Below are positions 15,757 to 24,346 of a stretch of DNA of 64,000 nt, in pieces. Position 1 is the stretch's first letter. Each line of letters begins with the position of its first letter. Under the pieces are notes generated by a model. That model was not told where the DNA came from. It ran no database searches and saw only the letters and a program-made list of their open reading frames with translations. The DNA is from DATHZQ01 sp035458525. Lineage in GTDB: Bacteria > Actinomycetota > Acidimicrobiia > Spongiisociales > UBA5794. The DNA lies in assembly GCA_035458525.1 (NCBI GenBank), contig DATHZQ010000151.1, forward strand, positions 1-64,000. The letters are read 5' to 3'. Made by a program: the position numbers and the translations under genes.

Positions 15757-16661
15757 CGGTACTCCTCTCCGAGCAGCTCAACAAGGCGTGCGTTGGGACC
15801 TGCGAACTTCTTGGCCAAAAACTCGTGCACGGCGTCCGACGGCCTGTCGTAACTCGACCCCCCCGAAGCCACGTAGCTGTGGTTCCGAAACTCGGGCGGC
15901 TCCCAACGTGGTATGCCGACGAAGTCCTGGATGGTCGCCAGCGTCTTCACCGGATCGGCGATCAGCGACTCGAATTTGACCGCCAGCAACTGCGTGCGCG
16001 GGTACACGTGCAGCCATCGCTCCAACTGCTCTGCGTAGAGACCACGTTGCACGTAGGAATGGCGGCGCAGCGGCAGAGCCCGATACCGAGGGTCCGCCTC
16101 CAAACGCTCCAGCTCTCCCTCGAGCCGCTCGTCTTCGGCGCGCAAGGCGTCGAGCAGCGGAAGTGGCTCGTGATCGAGGCGGCGGTTGTGGTGATACTGC
16201 GACACAGCTCGCTGCGCCGGATCGCGCAGCAATGCAATCAGCTTGGCCTCCGGCACGAGCTCATGGGCTCGTTGCGGGGCCCTCGGGTCGAAGAGGTAGT
16301 CGGGCGTCGCTTCGAAGGTGACCATGGGCCGGCCGCGCCGATCCGCCAACGACCGCCGCATTCCCAACGGGAAATGAGCGCGATACCAATCCTCACCACG
16401 CCAGTACTCGAACGTGAAGTAGTCGACCTCTTTGCGCAGCGAAGGCACGACATTGGGGTGCCGGCCGAGGTACTTGTAGAGGGAACTCGTCCCGCAACGC
16501 TGCCCGCCCAGGATGAGCACGTCGGGCAGGAGTCGATGGTCGGCGGTACGACGGCGCGTCCGCAGCCTCCAGCGCACCAAGCGCCTGCGCATCTCTATCG
16601 GCGCAACCGCCTTCAGTCGATCGGCTGCCGCATGTCGAATTCGATCCGTAGCTCGCGCCAC
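15732..16661 (-). CDS. Heparan-sulfate-type sulfotransferase domain protein
   Basis: A 309-residue sulfotransferase of the NDST/HS type. The 5'-phosphosulfate loop is LILGGQRCGTSSLYKYLGRH, an HS-type GGQRxGTSSL. The 3'-phosphate site is KLIALLRDPAQRAVSQYHHN, with the RDP..R..S..YH signature, and the C-terminal Y..QL..WL segment is present. It differs clearly from the Sulfotransfer_3-type enzyme at 7294-8244, so the locus encodes two unrelated sulfation activities. An arginine-rich N-terminus (RRRLVRWRLRTRRR) precedes the domain. Downstream it overlaps the deacetylase, mirroring the N-deacetylase/N-sulfotransferase pairing known from heparan sulfate synthesis, although here the parts are separate proteins. 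Confidence 0.88.
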   Translation of the reverse strand: MARATDRIRHAAADRLKAVAPIEMRRRLVRWRLRTRRRTADHRLLPDVLILGGQRCGTSSLYKYLGRHPNVVPSLRKEVDYFTFEYWRGEDWYRAHFPLGMRRSLADRRGRPMVTFEATPDYLFDPRAPQRAHELVPEAKLIALLRDPAQRAVSQYHHNRRLDHEPLPLLDALRAEDERLEGELERLEADPRYRALPLRRHSYVQRGLYAEQLERWLHVYPRTQLLAVKFESLIADPVKTLATIQDFVGIPRWEPPEFRNHSYVASGGSSYDRPSDAVHEFLAKKFAGPNARLVELLGEEYRWDASALR

Positions 16662-16702
16662 CGGCCCGTCCCCTCGACCTGTCCCGTTGCCTCTTCTCGC
16701 GT

Positions 16703-18583
16703 CTATTGGTCGCGCTTGTCGCCCGCCAGCGCACCGAGGGATTGACCCAGTCGGTCCATCAATCCTTGTTCGGCGTCGGCATCCGTCGGCATTTGCGTCT
16801 CGCCGTGTGCGAGCGGCGGGATCGCGGCCCGCGCTTGGGTGACACTGGAGGCCTGCACCCAGCCCCGGCGGGGCCGGATACCGAGCAGCACCGCACCGAT
16901 CAGGCGGCTGCGGCTGCCGGCAAACTGCTTCACCAGCTGCTCGACATGTGCCTGGCGGGTGCGTCCAACCGTCGAGATCACGATGTACGCCGAGACCAGC
17001 CCGGCCATCACGTACGCAAACGGTGACAGAGCCGACGGCCCCACCACGAGAACAATGTCGAAACGGCCGAGTGCCTGCTCGGTCAATTGGGAGAACGACT
17101 TGCTCGCCAGCGTGTCGACAGAATCGGCCGTGCGCGGATCACCGGGGAGGACGGCCAGGTTCTGCCCCACGCGAACGCATCCGTCGAGCACACCGGCAAC
17201 GTGCTGGTTGAGCGTTGCGTCGTCTGCGTGATCGGCCACGAGGTCGGCGAGCGTCGTGCCACCGGCCACCTGGTCGCGGTAGTCGGACATCCCGCCGATC
17301 TGGCCATCGACGAGCAACACGGAGCGGCCGACGCCGGCAAGGCTCTGAGCGACTTCGAGCACCATCCCGCTCACGGCTTCGTCGGCTGATCCCAATCCGG
17401 TGAACCCGATCGTGACGGGCCCGGACGCATGGAACAAACCCAGGATCGCCGAACGTACCGACTGCGTGCCTTTGGCTCGCACGGCTTCGTAGCGACGGTG
17501 GCTGAGCGCAAACCTCGAAGCATGCTGCGGCACTTCGGCGAGCACCGGCATGGGCTCGAGGTCGCCAGGTGTCCACACGGTGCCCTGCACGCGGTCGGCG
17601 AAGATGATCGCGATCAGACCGGCGAGCGCACCGCCGAGGAGGCCGATGAGACCCGCCAGCATTCGATCGGTCGGCCCCGGCGTTTGATCCTCGACGACGA
17701 TGTCGAGAACGTTGATCGTGTCGGTTGACTCACCGACGTCGAGCAGCTCCTGGTATTGCTGGCCGATCTCTGCGAGACGGCTGTTCAGCGCCGACTGCTC
17801 CAACTCCTCGGCCGTGGTGAGGCTGAACTCGACCGGCTCTGGAGGAACCGGGGTGATTCTCAGCAGCTCTACCTTGAGATCGACCAGCTCCCCGCTGAGC
17901 GTTGCGATCTGCTCCTCCAGGGCCGCAACCTCTTCCTCGTCGGGCTCGTCCTCGTCCTGGAGATCTTCGAGCTCGTTGACCAATTCGTCGAGGTCACCGT
18001 TCGTTGCCGCGATCTGGGTGTTGAGGATACCCAACCGCACCTCCAGCTCCGTGGAAACCGGGGGCTCGACAGGATCCGGAGGCGGTTCCAACTCGTCGAG
18101 CCGGGCCTGAATCGTCTCGGCCTCGCCGATCAAGAGCTGGATCTCGGCATCGACGTCGACGGTGGTCGGATCGACGGCCACGTAGTTGTCGCGCATCTCC
18201 TGCACGATCTGCTCTGCCGTCTCCGGCGACGCTTCGATCGCCACGAACTGGAGCGTGCCGCGAGGCGCCGAGGACACGAGTTGGACCGACGGGTTCTCGA
18301 GGAGCGCTGCGTTCACCTCTTCGGCCACCACGGTGGCGGCGTCGACGAGCGCGGCCGCAGGGCTCGTGGCCGGCGTGCCGCCGCCACGAGAGTTCCCACC
18401 CGTCGCCGAGTCTTCTTCCTCTGCTGCGATGAACTCAATCGTCGCGGACGCGGAGTAGCGAGGTTCGATGCGATCGTTTTGCAGGCTCGTGACCGCAAGG
18501 GCGATCGCCAAACCCAGAAGCGCCAGAACGGCAACGAGCCACCAACGGGCCCGCACCATCCGGCGCAGCCGGCTCAAATCCAT
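16703..18583 (-). CDS. Wzz-like polysaccharide co-polymerase with degenerate BY-kinase domain
   Basis: A 626-residue membrane protein. The first membrane span (residues about 14-32) is followed by a long extracytoplasmic region rich in coiled-coil heptads (about 150-290). A second span is MLAGLIGLLGGALAGLIAII near 307-327. The C-terminal cytoplasmic half has the fold of bacterial tyrosine kinases (CapB/Wzc type), but the key motifs are lost. Walker A is GLGSADEA with no GKS/T (about 394), Walker A' is LLVDGQIGG, and Walker B reads VLVVGPSAL without aspartate. No tyrosine cluster is at the C-terminus. It would therefore set chain length or organise the export complex without phosphorylation. 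Seven bases separate it from the dehydratase gene upstream. Confidence 0.85.
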   Translation of the reverse strand: MDLSRLRRMVRARWWLVAVLALLGLAIALAVTSLQNDRIEPRYSASATIEFIAAEEEDSATGGNSRGGGTPATSPAAALVDAATVVAEEVNAALLENPSVQLVSSAPRGTLQFVAIEASPETAEQIVQEMRDNYVAVDPTTVDVDAEIQLLIGEAETIQARLDELEPPPDPVEPPVSTELEVRLGILNTQIAATNGDLDELVNELEDLQDEDEPDEEEVAALEEQIATLSGELVDLKVELLRITPVPPEPVEFSLTTAEELEQSALNSRLAEIGQQYQELLDVGESTDTINVLDIVVEDQTPGPTDRMLAGLIGLLGGALAGLIAIIFADRVQGTVWTPGDLEPMPVLAEVPQHASRFALSHRRYEAVRAKGTQSVRSAILGLFHASGPVTIGFTGLGSADEAVSGMVLEVAQSLAGVGRSVLLVDGQIGGMSDYRDQVAGGTTLADLVADHADDATLNQHVAGVLDGCVRVGQNLAVLPGDPRTADSVDTLASKSFSQLTEQALGRFDIVLVVGPSALSPFAYVMAGLVSAYIVISTVGRTRQAHVEQLVKQFAGSRSRLIGAVLLGIRPRRGWVQASSVTQARAAIPPLAHGETQMPTDADAEQGLMDRLGQSLGALAGDKRDQ

Positions 18584-18590
18584 GTTGTAC

Positions 18591-20528
18591 TCAGTTCCAT
18601 GTAGCAGCGTCTCTCAGGGTCCCCGCCTCACCGGCGTCGCGCACACCGACAACGTGGGCGAGGTCGTGTACGGCCATCCTGACCGCTTCGCGCTCCCCCG
18701 AGTTTGCCAGATTCCGAAGTTCATGCACGGCATCGGCCAGCTCGCGCTCATCCGGATAGCCAATCGAGGCCTTGTTGATCTTCGGGTGGTCACTCGGCAC
18801 GAGCGGTCCGTCTGAGAGGACCTCCTCGAGCTTCTCGCCGGGGCGCATGCCCGTGATCTCGATCTGGATGTCGCGCCCGGGCACCATGCCCGAGAGGCGG
18901 ATGAGGCGTGACGCCAGGTCCATGATGCGCACCGGCTCACCCATATCGAGCACGAAGACTTCGCCGCCGGACGCGAGAGCCCCGGATTGCAGCACCAGCT
19001 GCACTGCTTCGGGCACGGTCATGAAGTAGCGGGTCATTCGAGGATCGGTGACCGTCACCGGACCACCAGCTTGGATCTGGTTCATGAACGTCGGCACGAC
19101 GCTGCCGCGACTGCCGAGCACGTTGCCGAATCGGACCGCCGTGTAGACACCGTGGTCGGACTCTGCGGAGGCCGACTGCAGCATCATCTCGGCGATCCGC
19201 TTGGTCGCCCCCATCACACTCGAAGGACGAACCGCCTTGTCGGTCGAAATGAGCACGAAGCGCTCGATGCCGAACTCCTTGACGACGCTGAGCACGTTGG
19301 AGGTTCCCTCCACGTTGGTCTTGACGGCCTCCTCAGGGCAGTCCTCCAGGATGGGCACGTGCTTGTGTGCCGCGGCGTGGAAGACCACCTGCGGACGGAA
19401 TCGGTCGAACACCTGCGCGAGACGTCCGCCGTCACGAATATCGCACAGCACGCGGATCGGTTGATTCCCGGTTGCATTCCAATGGGACATCGCGTCGTGA
19501 AGGTGCGTCTCGTCGTTGTCGAGCGCGTACACCGTCGTCCCATTGAACTCCAAGCACTGCTTCACGATCTCGGAGCCGATCGAGCCACCGGCACCGGTGA
19601 CCAGGATCCGACGCCCTTCCAGCATCGCTGCGACGGGTGTGAGGTCGGTCTTGACCGCGGCCCGAGGCAGGAGGTCGGACAACTCGATGTTGCGAATGCT
19701 CTCAGCGGCATGCCCCTTGAGCAGCTCGTTGAGGTTGGGAACGATCCGCAGCGCAACGTCGACGGACATGCACGCATCGACGAGGTCGCGCAGTGTCGAC
19801 TCTGGAACATCTGCGGCGACGATGACCTGATCCGCGCGATACGTGCGAACCAGATCCGGAACCCGATCGACTCCTGCCCACACCGGTTTGCCAACGAGGC
19901 GCCGAGCATGCGGACCCGCATGGTCGATGTCGACGAAGCCGATGACCTCAGCGGTCGGCTCCAAGTTCGGCGCCTGCCTGGCGAGCACCGCGGCGGGGCG
20001 ACCCGTGCCGACGATCAACGCCCGGACGGGTGCACCGTAGATCGCCATTCGTTTGAAAGAGAACATGCGGGAACGGAAGCGGATGGCGCCCATTCCAACG
20101 AGCGTGAACATCGCTCCGAGGATGACCACCGACATGGGAATCGGCTGTTCGACCTGGAACGCATCGCGACCGATGATCATCGAGGCGACGATCACGATCC
20201 CGGCCGCCGCGGACGCAAACCCGACACGCAGGGCCTCCGCAACGGAGGCGTACTCCCAAACGTGGCCGTACGTGCCGAAGGCGACGTTGGCGATGAGGTG
20301 GACCAGCACGATCATGGGGAGCACGCGCCAGAAGCTCGGCCACCAGTCGGTGGAGACGCCTAGGCCGTCCATGAACCGGGCCACGAGACCTGCGACGTAG
20401 GCCATTGAGATGATGAACGCATCGATGAGCGCGAACGTCACGTCCGCCCTCACTCGAGCTGCATTCTGGGCGACGGACATCCGCCAGGATGGTCCTTGGT
20501 TGTCGCCTTGTCGTGTGTGCGGTTGCAT
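18591..20528 (-). CDS. Membrane nucleotide-sugar 4,6-dehydratase (FlaA1/CapD/WbpM type)
   Basis: A 645-residue protein with about four N-terminal membrane spans, a CoA-binding-like Rossmann region with ALIVGTGRPAAVLARQ, and a C-terminal extended SDR domain. In the SDR domain LVTGAGGSIGSEIVKQ binds NAD(P), FHAAAHKHVPILED is family-specific and ISTDKAVRPSSVMGATKR holds the S-M-K catalytic set of large dehydratases. It converts UDP-GlcNAc (or a related sugar) to the 4-keto-6-deoxy form, the first step to deoxy-amino sugars. I chose ATG 20528 because GTGGGGGAACG precedes it; a GTG at 20561 and ATG at 20480 are alternatives. It opens the minus-strand run of the locus and is divergent from the glycosyltransferase at 20822. 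Confidence 0.9.
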   Translation of the reverse strand: MQPHTRQGDNQGPSWRMSVAQNAARVRADVTFALIDAFIISMAYVAGLVARFMDGLGVSTDWWPSFWRVLPMIVLVHLIANVAFGTYGHVWEYASVAEALRVGFASAAAGIVIVASMIIGRDAFQVEQPIPMSVVILGAMFTLVGMGAIRFRSRMFSFKRMAIYGAPVRALIVGTGRPAAVLARQAPNLEPTAEVIGFVDIDHAGPHARRLVGKPVWAGVDRVPDLVRTYRADQVIVAADVPESTLRDLVDACMSVDVALRIVPNLNELLKGHAAESIRNIELSDLLPRAAVKTDLTPVAAMLEGRRILVTGAGGSIGSEIVKQCLEFNGTTVYALDNDETHLHDAMSHWNATGNQPIRVLCDIRDGGRLAQVFDRFRPQVVFHAAAHKHVPILEDCPEEAVKTNVEGTSNVLSVVKEFGIERFVLISTDKAVRPSSVMGATKRIAEMMLQSASAESDHGVYTAVRFGNVLGSRGSVVPTFMNQIQAGGPVTVTDPRMTRYFMTVPEAVQLVLQSGALASGGEVFVLDMGEPVRIMDLASRLIRLSGMVPGRDIQIEITGMRPGEKLEEVLSDGPLVPSDHPKINKASIGYPDERELADAVHELRNLANSGEREAVRMAVHDLAHVVGVRDAGEAGTLRDAATWN

Positions 20529-20821
20529 CGTTCCCCCACGCTGCTCCGCTCCGCCCGACACCCATCACTCAGGGGCATCGGAGGGCGGGATTCCCCGTGA
20601 TCTTCGGTCCAGTAACGCAACCACCCTGCACCGGCTGCGATCAACCGACTGTAACCGCATCCACCGCGACCGAATACCCCATTTCAGGCAATTGGGGCGA
20701 TTTGAGTCGCACGCCCTATGCCTTGTCATACCGGGGTTTCCTCCCGCATGGTACGTTGACCGAGCGGGCCGACGCGAGCCTGCATTCGGGGGTTATTTCA
20801 GGTCATGGATCGGCATCTGCC
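20529..20821. other. Divergent intergenic region, promoters expected for both directions
   Basis: About 290 bases between the start of the dehydratase (minus) and the glycosyltransferase (plus). It must contain promoters for the two halves of the polysaccharide locus. A TTGTCA at 20723-20728 and TTGACC at 20756-20761 are weak -35 candidates for the plus strand, but no convincing -10 at normal spacing was found. No RNA gene or long inverted repeat was seen. Confidence 0.3.
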
Positions 20822-21994
20822 ATGTCGGAGCAAGCGGCGATCGAGCCCGCCCGGCGCGCGCGCCGTCGCCTCGCCCTGGAGCCGAAAGCGCCGACCGTGA
20901 CCGGACGACCGCGCATCGTCGTCGCGATCAAGGGTCTGGGCATCGGCGGAGCCGAGATGCTCATCGCCGAGAGCGCACGTCTCTGGGACCAGCACCGATT
21001 CGACTACCGGGTGGTGTATGCATTGCCCTGGAAGGACCAGTTGGTCAAGCGGATCGAAGAGCTGGGCGTTCCGGTCACATGCATCGGGACGAAGCGAGGA
21101 ATGACACCCGGCTCGTGGATCGGTCTGCGAACGTACATCTCGAACAACGCCGATCTCGTCCACGCTCACCTACCGGCGATGGGTGCGGTGGCCCGGATGG
21201 TCTCCAAGGTCCCGCTCGTATACACGGAGCACAACGTCGCCACCTCGTATCGCAAGCCGGTCCAGCTCGCCAACCGGGCGACGTACGGCCGGAATAGGGC
21301 GGTGACCGCCGTCTCGCAGGCCGTCGCCGACTCGATCGCGAACTACCCAGGTCCCAAGGCGGAGGTCGTCTCCAACGGTGTGTCGGTCTCCGTTGCGCCC
21401 GGAGCCGCGGCCGCCGCACGCAGCGAGCTCGGGATCTCCGCAAGCACGCCATTGGTCGTGCACGTCGGGAACATCCGCCCCCACAAGGGCCACGGCAACC
21501 TGGTCGAGACGGCGTCGCGGCTGGTCGACATGGTGCCCGAGGTTCACATCGTCTCCATTGGCGGCGAGAAGAACGACGGCGACCTCGAGCGCGTGCGCAG
21601 CCTCGCCGCTGAGGCGGGCGTCGCCGACCGCCTCAGATTCCTCGGACGACGGGAGGATGCCCTGGCCTTCGTCGCCGCAGCGGATGTGTTCGCGAATCCC
21701 TCCGATTTCGAAGGACTTCCTGTTGCCGTCCTCGAGGCAATGGCGCTCGAACGTCCCGTGGTGGCAACCAACGTAGGCGGAGTCGCCGCCATCGTGCAGG
21801 ACAACCTCACGGGCATTCTCGTGCCGGCCAAGAGCCCCGACGCGCTCGCCGCAGGGGTTGCCCGACTCCTCAACGACCGGTCGACCGCCGCCGCCTACGC
21901 TGCGGCAGGGCGCAAAGTGGTAGAGCGCGACTACAGCCTCGAGGCCATGGTGCGGCGCTTCGAAGGAATCTACGCCGAGGTGCTGGATGCCTGA
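20822..21994 (+). CDS. Glycosyltransferase family 4 protein
   Basis: A 390-residue GT-B enzyme. After a basic N-terminus (RRARRRLALEPK) the acceptor domain begins RIVVAIKGLGIGGAEMLI. The donor domain has LVVHVGNIRPHKGHGNLVE and the E-x7-E region FANPSDFEGLPVAVLEAM. The start is the weakest point: ATG 20822 is the first in-frame start that leads into domain-like sequence, but no good ribosome site precedes it and the frame is open well upstream. The stop overlaps the GNAT gene by eight bases, so the two are coupled. It should add a sugar to the growing repeat unit. Confidence 0.87.
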   Translation: MSEQAAIEPARRARRRLALEPKAPTVTGRPRIVVAIKGLGIGGAEMLIAESARLWDQHRFDYRVVYALPWKDQLVKRIEELGVPVTCIGTKRGMTPGSWIGLRTYISNNADLVHAHLPAMGAVARMVSKVPLVYTEHNVATSYRKPVQLANRATYGRNRAVTAVSQAVADSIANYPGPKAEVVSNGVSVSVAPGAAAAARSELGISASTPLVVHVGNIRPHKGHGNLVETASRLVDMVPEVHIVSIGGEKNDGDLERVRSLAAEAGVADRLRFLGRREDALAFVAAADVFANPSDFEGLPVAVLEAMALERPVVATNVGGVAAIVQDNLTGILVPAKSPDALAAGVARLLNDRSTAAAYAAAGRKVVERDYSLEAMVRRFEGIYAEVLDA

Positions 21995-22943
21995 CGCCAC
22001 CGTCACGATCCGTCCGTACGCCGACGGCGATCTCAGCGGCACCCTCGAGTTGCTCGAGGCGGCGCTCGGCGAGACACCGTTGTTGAAACGCACACCTGAA
22101 CTCTTTGCCTGGAAGCACCTGGACAACCCGTTTGGTCGATCGATCTTGCTCGTCGCCGAAGCCGAAGGTCGGATCGCGGGTCTGCGGGCCTTCATGCGCT
22201 GGGAGCTGGAAACCGCTGCCGGGCAGCGGTTGCGCTGCGTCAGGGCCGTCGACACCGCAACGCATCCGGAGTTTCAGCGGCGCGGCATCTTCAGCAGGCT
22301 GACGCGGGCAGCGCTCGATGCCGCCGAACGCGACGGTGTGGACCTGGTGTTCAACACACCGAATCCCAAGTCGGGCGCCGGCTATCTCAAGATGGGCTGG
22401 CAGCACGTAGGGGCAATCGGCGTGCTGGCGGCACCCAGCCGCGGCATCGTGCGCGGGAAGCCTGCGCAGGACCAGCCGCCACGACCCGAGGACTACCTTG
22501 CGAATCCGCAACCGGCCAACAACCTCGAAGTGAGCGACCGGAGCGCCGCGGGGCTACGCACACCCCGCACGGGGGCCTACCTGCGCTGGCGGTTCAGCCA
22601 GCACCCAACCGCACGCTACGTCCGCATCGATCGCAAAGGGTCCACGGCCATCGTGCGGCCGAATCTGCGAGGTGGCCGGCGCGAGCTGGTGCTATCGGAT
22701 GTCTTCGGCCCACACCCCGGCGCTGCGATCGGTGCAACCATCGCCCAGAGCCGGGCTGCGTACGTTGCGGGTTGGTTCTCCGAGGGCTCGCCGGAGCGTG
22801 CCGCCGCGATGAGACGCGGGCTCGTCCCGATTCCCAAGCTGACGACATTGACGTTGGTGGCGCGGCCGCTGCGCGCTTTGCCAACCGACGTGGGTAGCCT
22901 CGCCGCCTGGGACCTTGCCTCTAGCGACCTGGAGCTTCTCTGA
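21987..22943 (+). CDS. GNAT-family N-acetyltransferase in glycan locus
   Basis: A 318-residue protein with an N-terminal GNAT fold. TVTIRPYADGDLSGTLELL opens it, the acetyl-CoA loop is DTATHPEFQRRGIFSRLTRA (R/Q-x-x-G-x-G/A variant) near residues 90-110, and FNTPNPKSGAGYLKMGWQHVG is the late beta-bulge region. The C-terminal half (after about 160) is not typical and may be a second GNAT-like or substrate domain, as in Eis/FemX-like enzymes. It overlaps the glycosyltransferase upstream and the membrane protein downstream (TGATG). Acylation of an amino sugar is inferred from this position. Confidence 0.75.
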   Translation: MPDATVTIRPYADGDLSGTLELLEAALGETPLLKRTPELFAWKHLDNPFGRSILLVAEAEGRIAGLRAFMRWELETAAGQRLRCVRAVDTATHPEFQRRGIFSRLTRAALDAAERDGVDLVFNTPNPKSGAGYLKMGWQHVGAIGVLAAPSRGIVRGKPAQDQPPRPEDYLANPQPANNLEVSDRSAAGLRTPRTGAYLRWRFSQHPTARYVRIDRKGSTAIVRPNLRGGRRELVLSDVFGPHPGAAIGATIAQSRAAYVAGWFSEGSPERAAAMRRGLVPIPKLTTLTLVARPLRALPTDVGSLAAWDLASSDLELL

Positions 22944-24346
22944 TGATTGCCATGCTCCCGATGTTCGGGACGCTTGGGCTCGTGATCGGGCTCGCCATCG
23001 CCGCGGGCAATGGATCCGAGCACGTCAGCGCGATCTTCGTCGCAATGGGCGGCGGCCTCATCGTGTCCTGGCTCGCCAAGAAGGTCGCCAACGACGAGGA
23101 CCGGCTGTGGCTCCCCACCTACATCATGGGCGGTTACACGGCAAAGATCCTCGCCTCGTGGATGCGCTGGTGGGTGCTCGTCGACTACTACAACGGCTCG
23201 GGGGACGCAGTCGTCTATCACAACCGCGGCATCCTCAACGCCGAGTTGTGGCGCAGCTTCGATCCCCCGCCGCTCGGCATCGGCACAGAGGCCATGGAGG
23301 GTGTGTCGGGGCTCGTCTACATCTTCTACGCACCAAACTTTCTCGGCGGCTTCTTCATGTTCGCCACACTGGCGTTCTTCGGACAGCTGCTTCTCTATTC
23401 GGCGTTCCGCACGACCGTCGTGCCGCGGCGGTTGAAGCTCTACGCACTGGCGATCTTCTTCGTGCCCAACGTCGTCTACTGGCCCTCCAGCCCCGGCAAG
23501 GAATCGATCATGATGCTCGGGCTGGGCATGTCGGCGTACGGTGTCAGCAAGCTGCTCGCCAAAGGCTCGCTGCAGGCCCTGGTGCCGATCGGTGCCGGAC
23601 TGGTCATCAGCGGCATCATCCGTCCCCATGTGTCTGCCATGCAGATCGCGGCCGCCACACTGGCGCTCCTCTTCGCCAAGCGGGGCGCCGGCGTTGCACA
23701 GTTCCCGGCGAAGCGGCTGTTCTTACTCGGCCTGGTCGGTGCAGGTCTCGCGGCGACGATCTCGATTGCAGCGGCGAACTTCGGCATCTCGCTCGACGAC
23801 ACCTCTGCGATCGATTCGCAGGTCAACAACCTCCTGGACACGGTTGAGGAACAGACGGAACAAGGTGGTTCTTCAGTTTCCGGTAGCTTCATCTCGAGCC
23901 CCGCCGAGTTCCCCGAGGTATTCGTCAGAGTCTTGTTCCGGCCGCTCCCCACCGAAGCGCACAACGGGCCAGCGCTCGCGGCGAGCCTCGAGGGAACGCT
24001 CCTCCTCGCGATCCTGCTTTGGCGATTGCCATGGATCTTGCGTCGCGGGCTCCGGGTGCGGCGCGACCCGTACATCTTGTTCAGCCTGTTCTTCATCATC
24101 GGATTCGTGATCGCCTTCTCGTCCTTCCTCAATCTCGGGCTGATGGCGAGGGAACGCTCAATGGTGATGCCGTACGTACTGGCGCTCGTCGTCGCCTTGG
24201 GATTCGGTCCGCCGGATGACTTCGAAGAGGATGCAGACGTCGAGAAGGCCAAGGTGGAAGGCGTCGAGGCGCTTCTGCTGGGCTCGGCACCCGCAGCCCC
24301 CGCCGACTCCACGGTCCATGGCGAAGCCGAGCCCGTCGCGCTATGA
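22943..24346 (+). CDS. Polytopic membrane protein, candidate polysaccharide polymerase (Wzy-like)
   Basis: A 467-residue protein with around ten hydrophobic segments and long hydrophilic loops, including VDYYNGSGDAVVYHNRG and a conserved-looking WPSSPGKESIMMLGLGM. A large extracytoplasmic loop lies near 290-345 (AIDSQVNNLLDTVEEQTEQG). The acidic cytoplasmic tail (PPDDFEEDADVEKAKVEG) is unusual. Polymerases of Wzy type are recognised mainly by topology and by being the unassigned polytopic protein in such loci, which fits here, but I see no diagnostic motif. It is coupled to the GNAT by TGATG and converges with the WecA-like gene with a six-base overlap. Confidence 0.6.
   Translation: MIAMLPMFGTLGLVIGLAIAAGNGSEHVSAIFVAMGGGLIVSWLAKKVANDEDRLWLPTYIMGGYTAKILASWMRWWVLVDYYNGSGDAVVYHNRGILNAELWRSFDPPPLGIGTEAMEGVSGLVYIFYAPNFLGGFFMFATLAFFGQLLLYSAFRTTVVPRRLKLYALAIFFVPNVVYWPSSPGKESIMMLGLGMSAYGVSKLLAKGSLQALVPIGAGLVISGIIRPHVSAMQIAAATLALLFAKRGAGVAQFPAKRLFLLGLVGAGLAATISIAAANFGISLDDTSAIDSQVNNLLDTVEEQTEQGGSSVSGSFISSPAEFPEVFVRVLFRPLPTEAHNGPALAASLEGTLLLAILLWRLPWILRRGLRVRRDPYILFSLFFIIGFVIAFSSFLNLGLMARERSMVMPYVLALVVALGFGPPDDFEEDADVEKAKVEGVEALLLGSAPAAPADSTVHGEAEPVAL

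Noticed and set aside
13528..15852. A 774-codon open frame on the plus strand
   Set aside because: It is antisense to the glycosyltransferase and deacetylase, has arginine/histidine-rich, low-complexity translation and no family motifs. Long antisense frames are normal at this GC content.
20723..20790. TTGTCA and TTGACC as promoters of the glycosyltransferase at 20822
   Set aside because: No acceptable -10 box at 16-18 bases; left as part of the general intergenic description.
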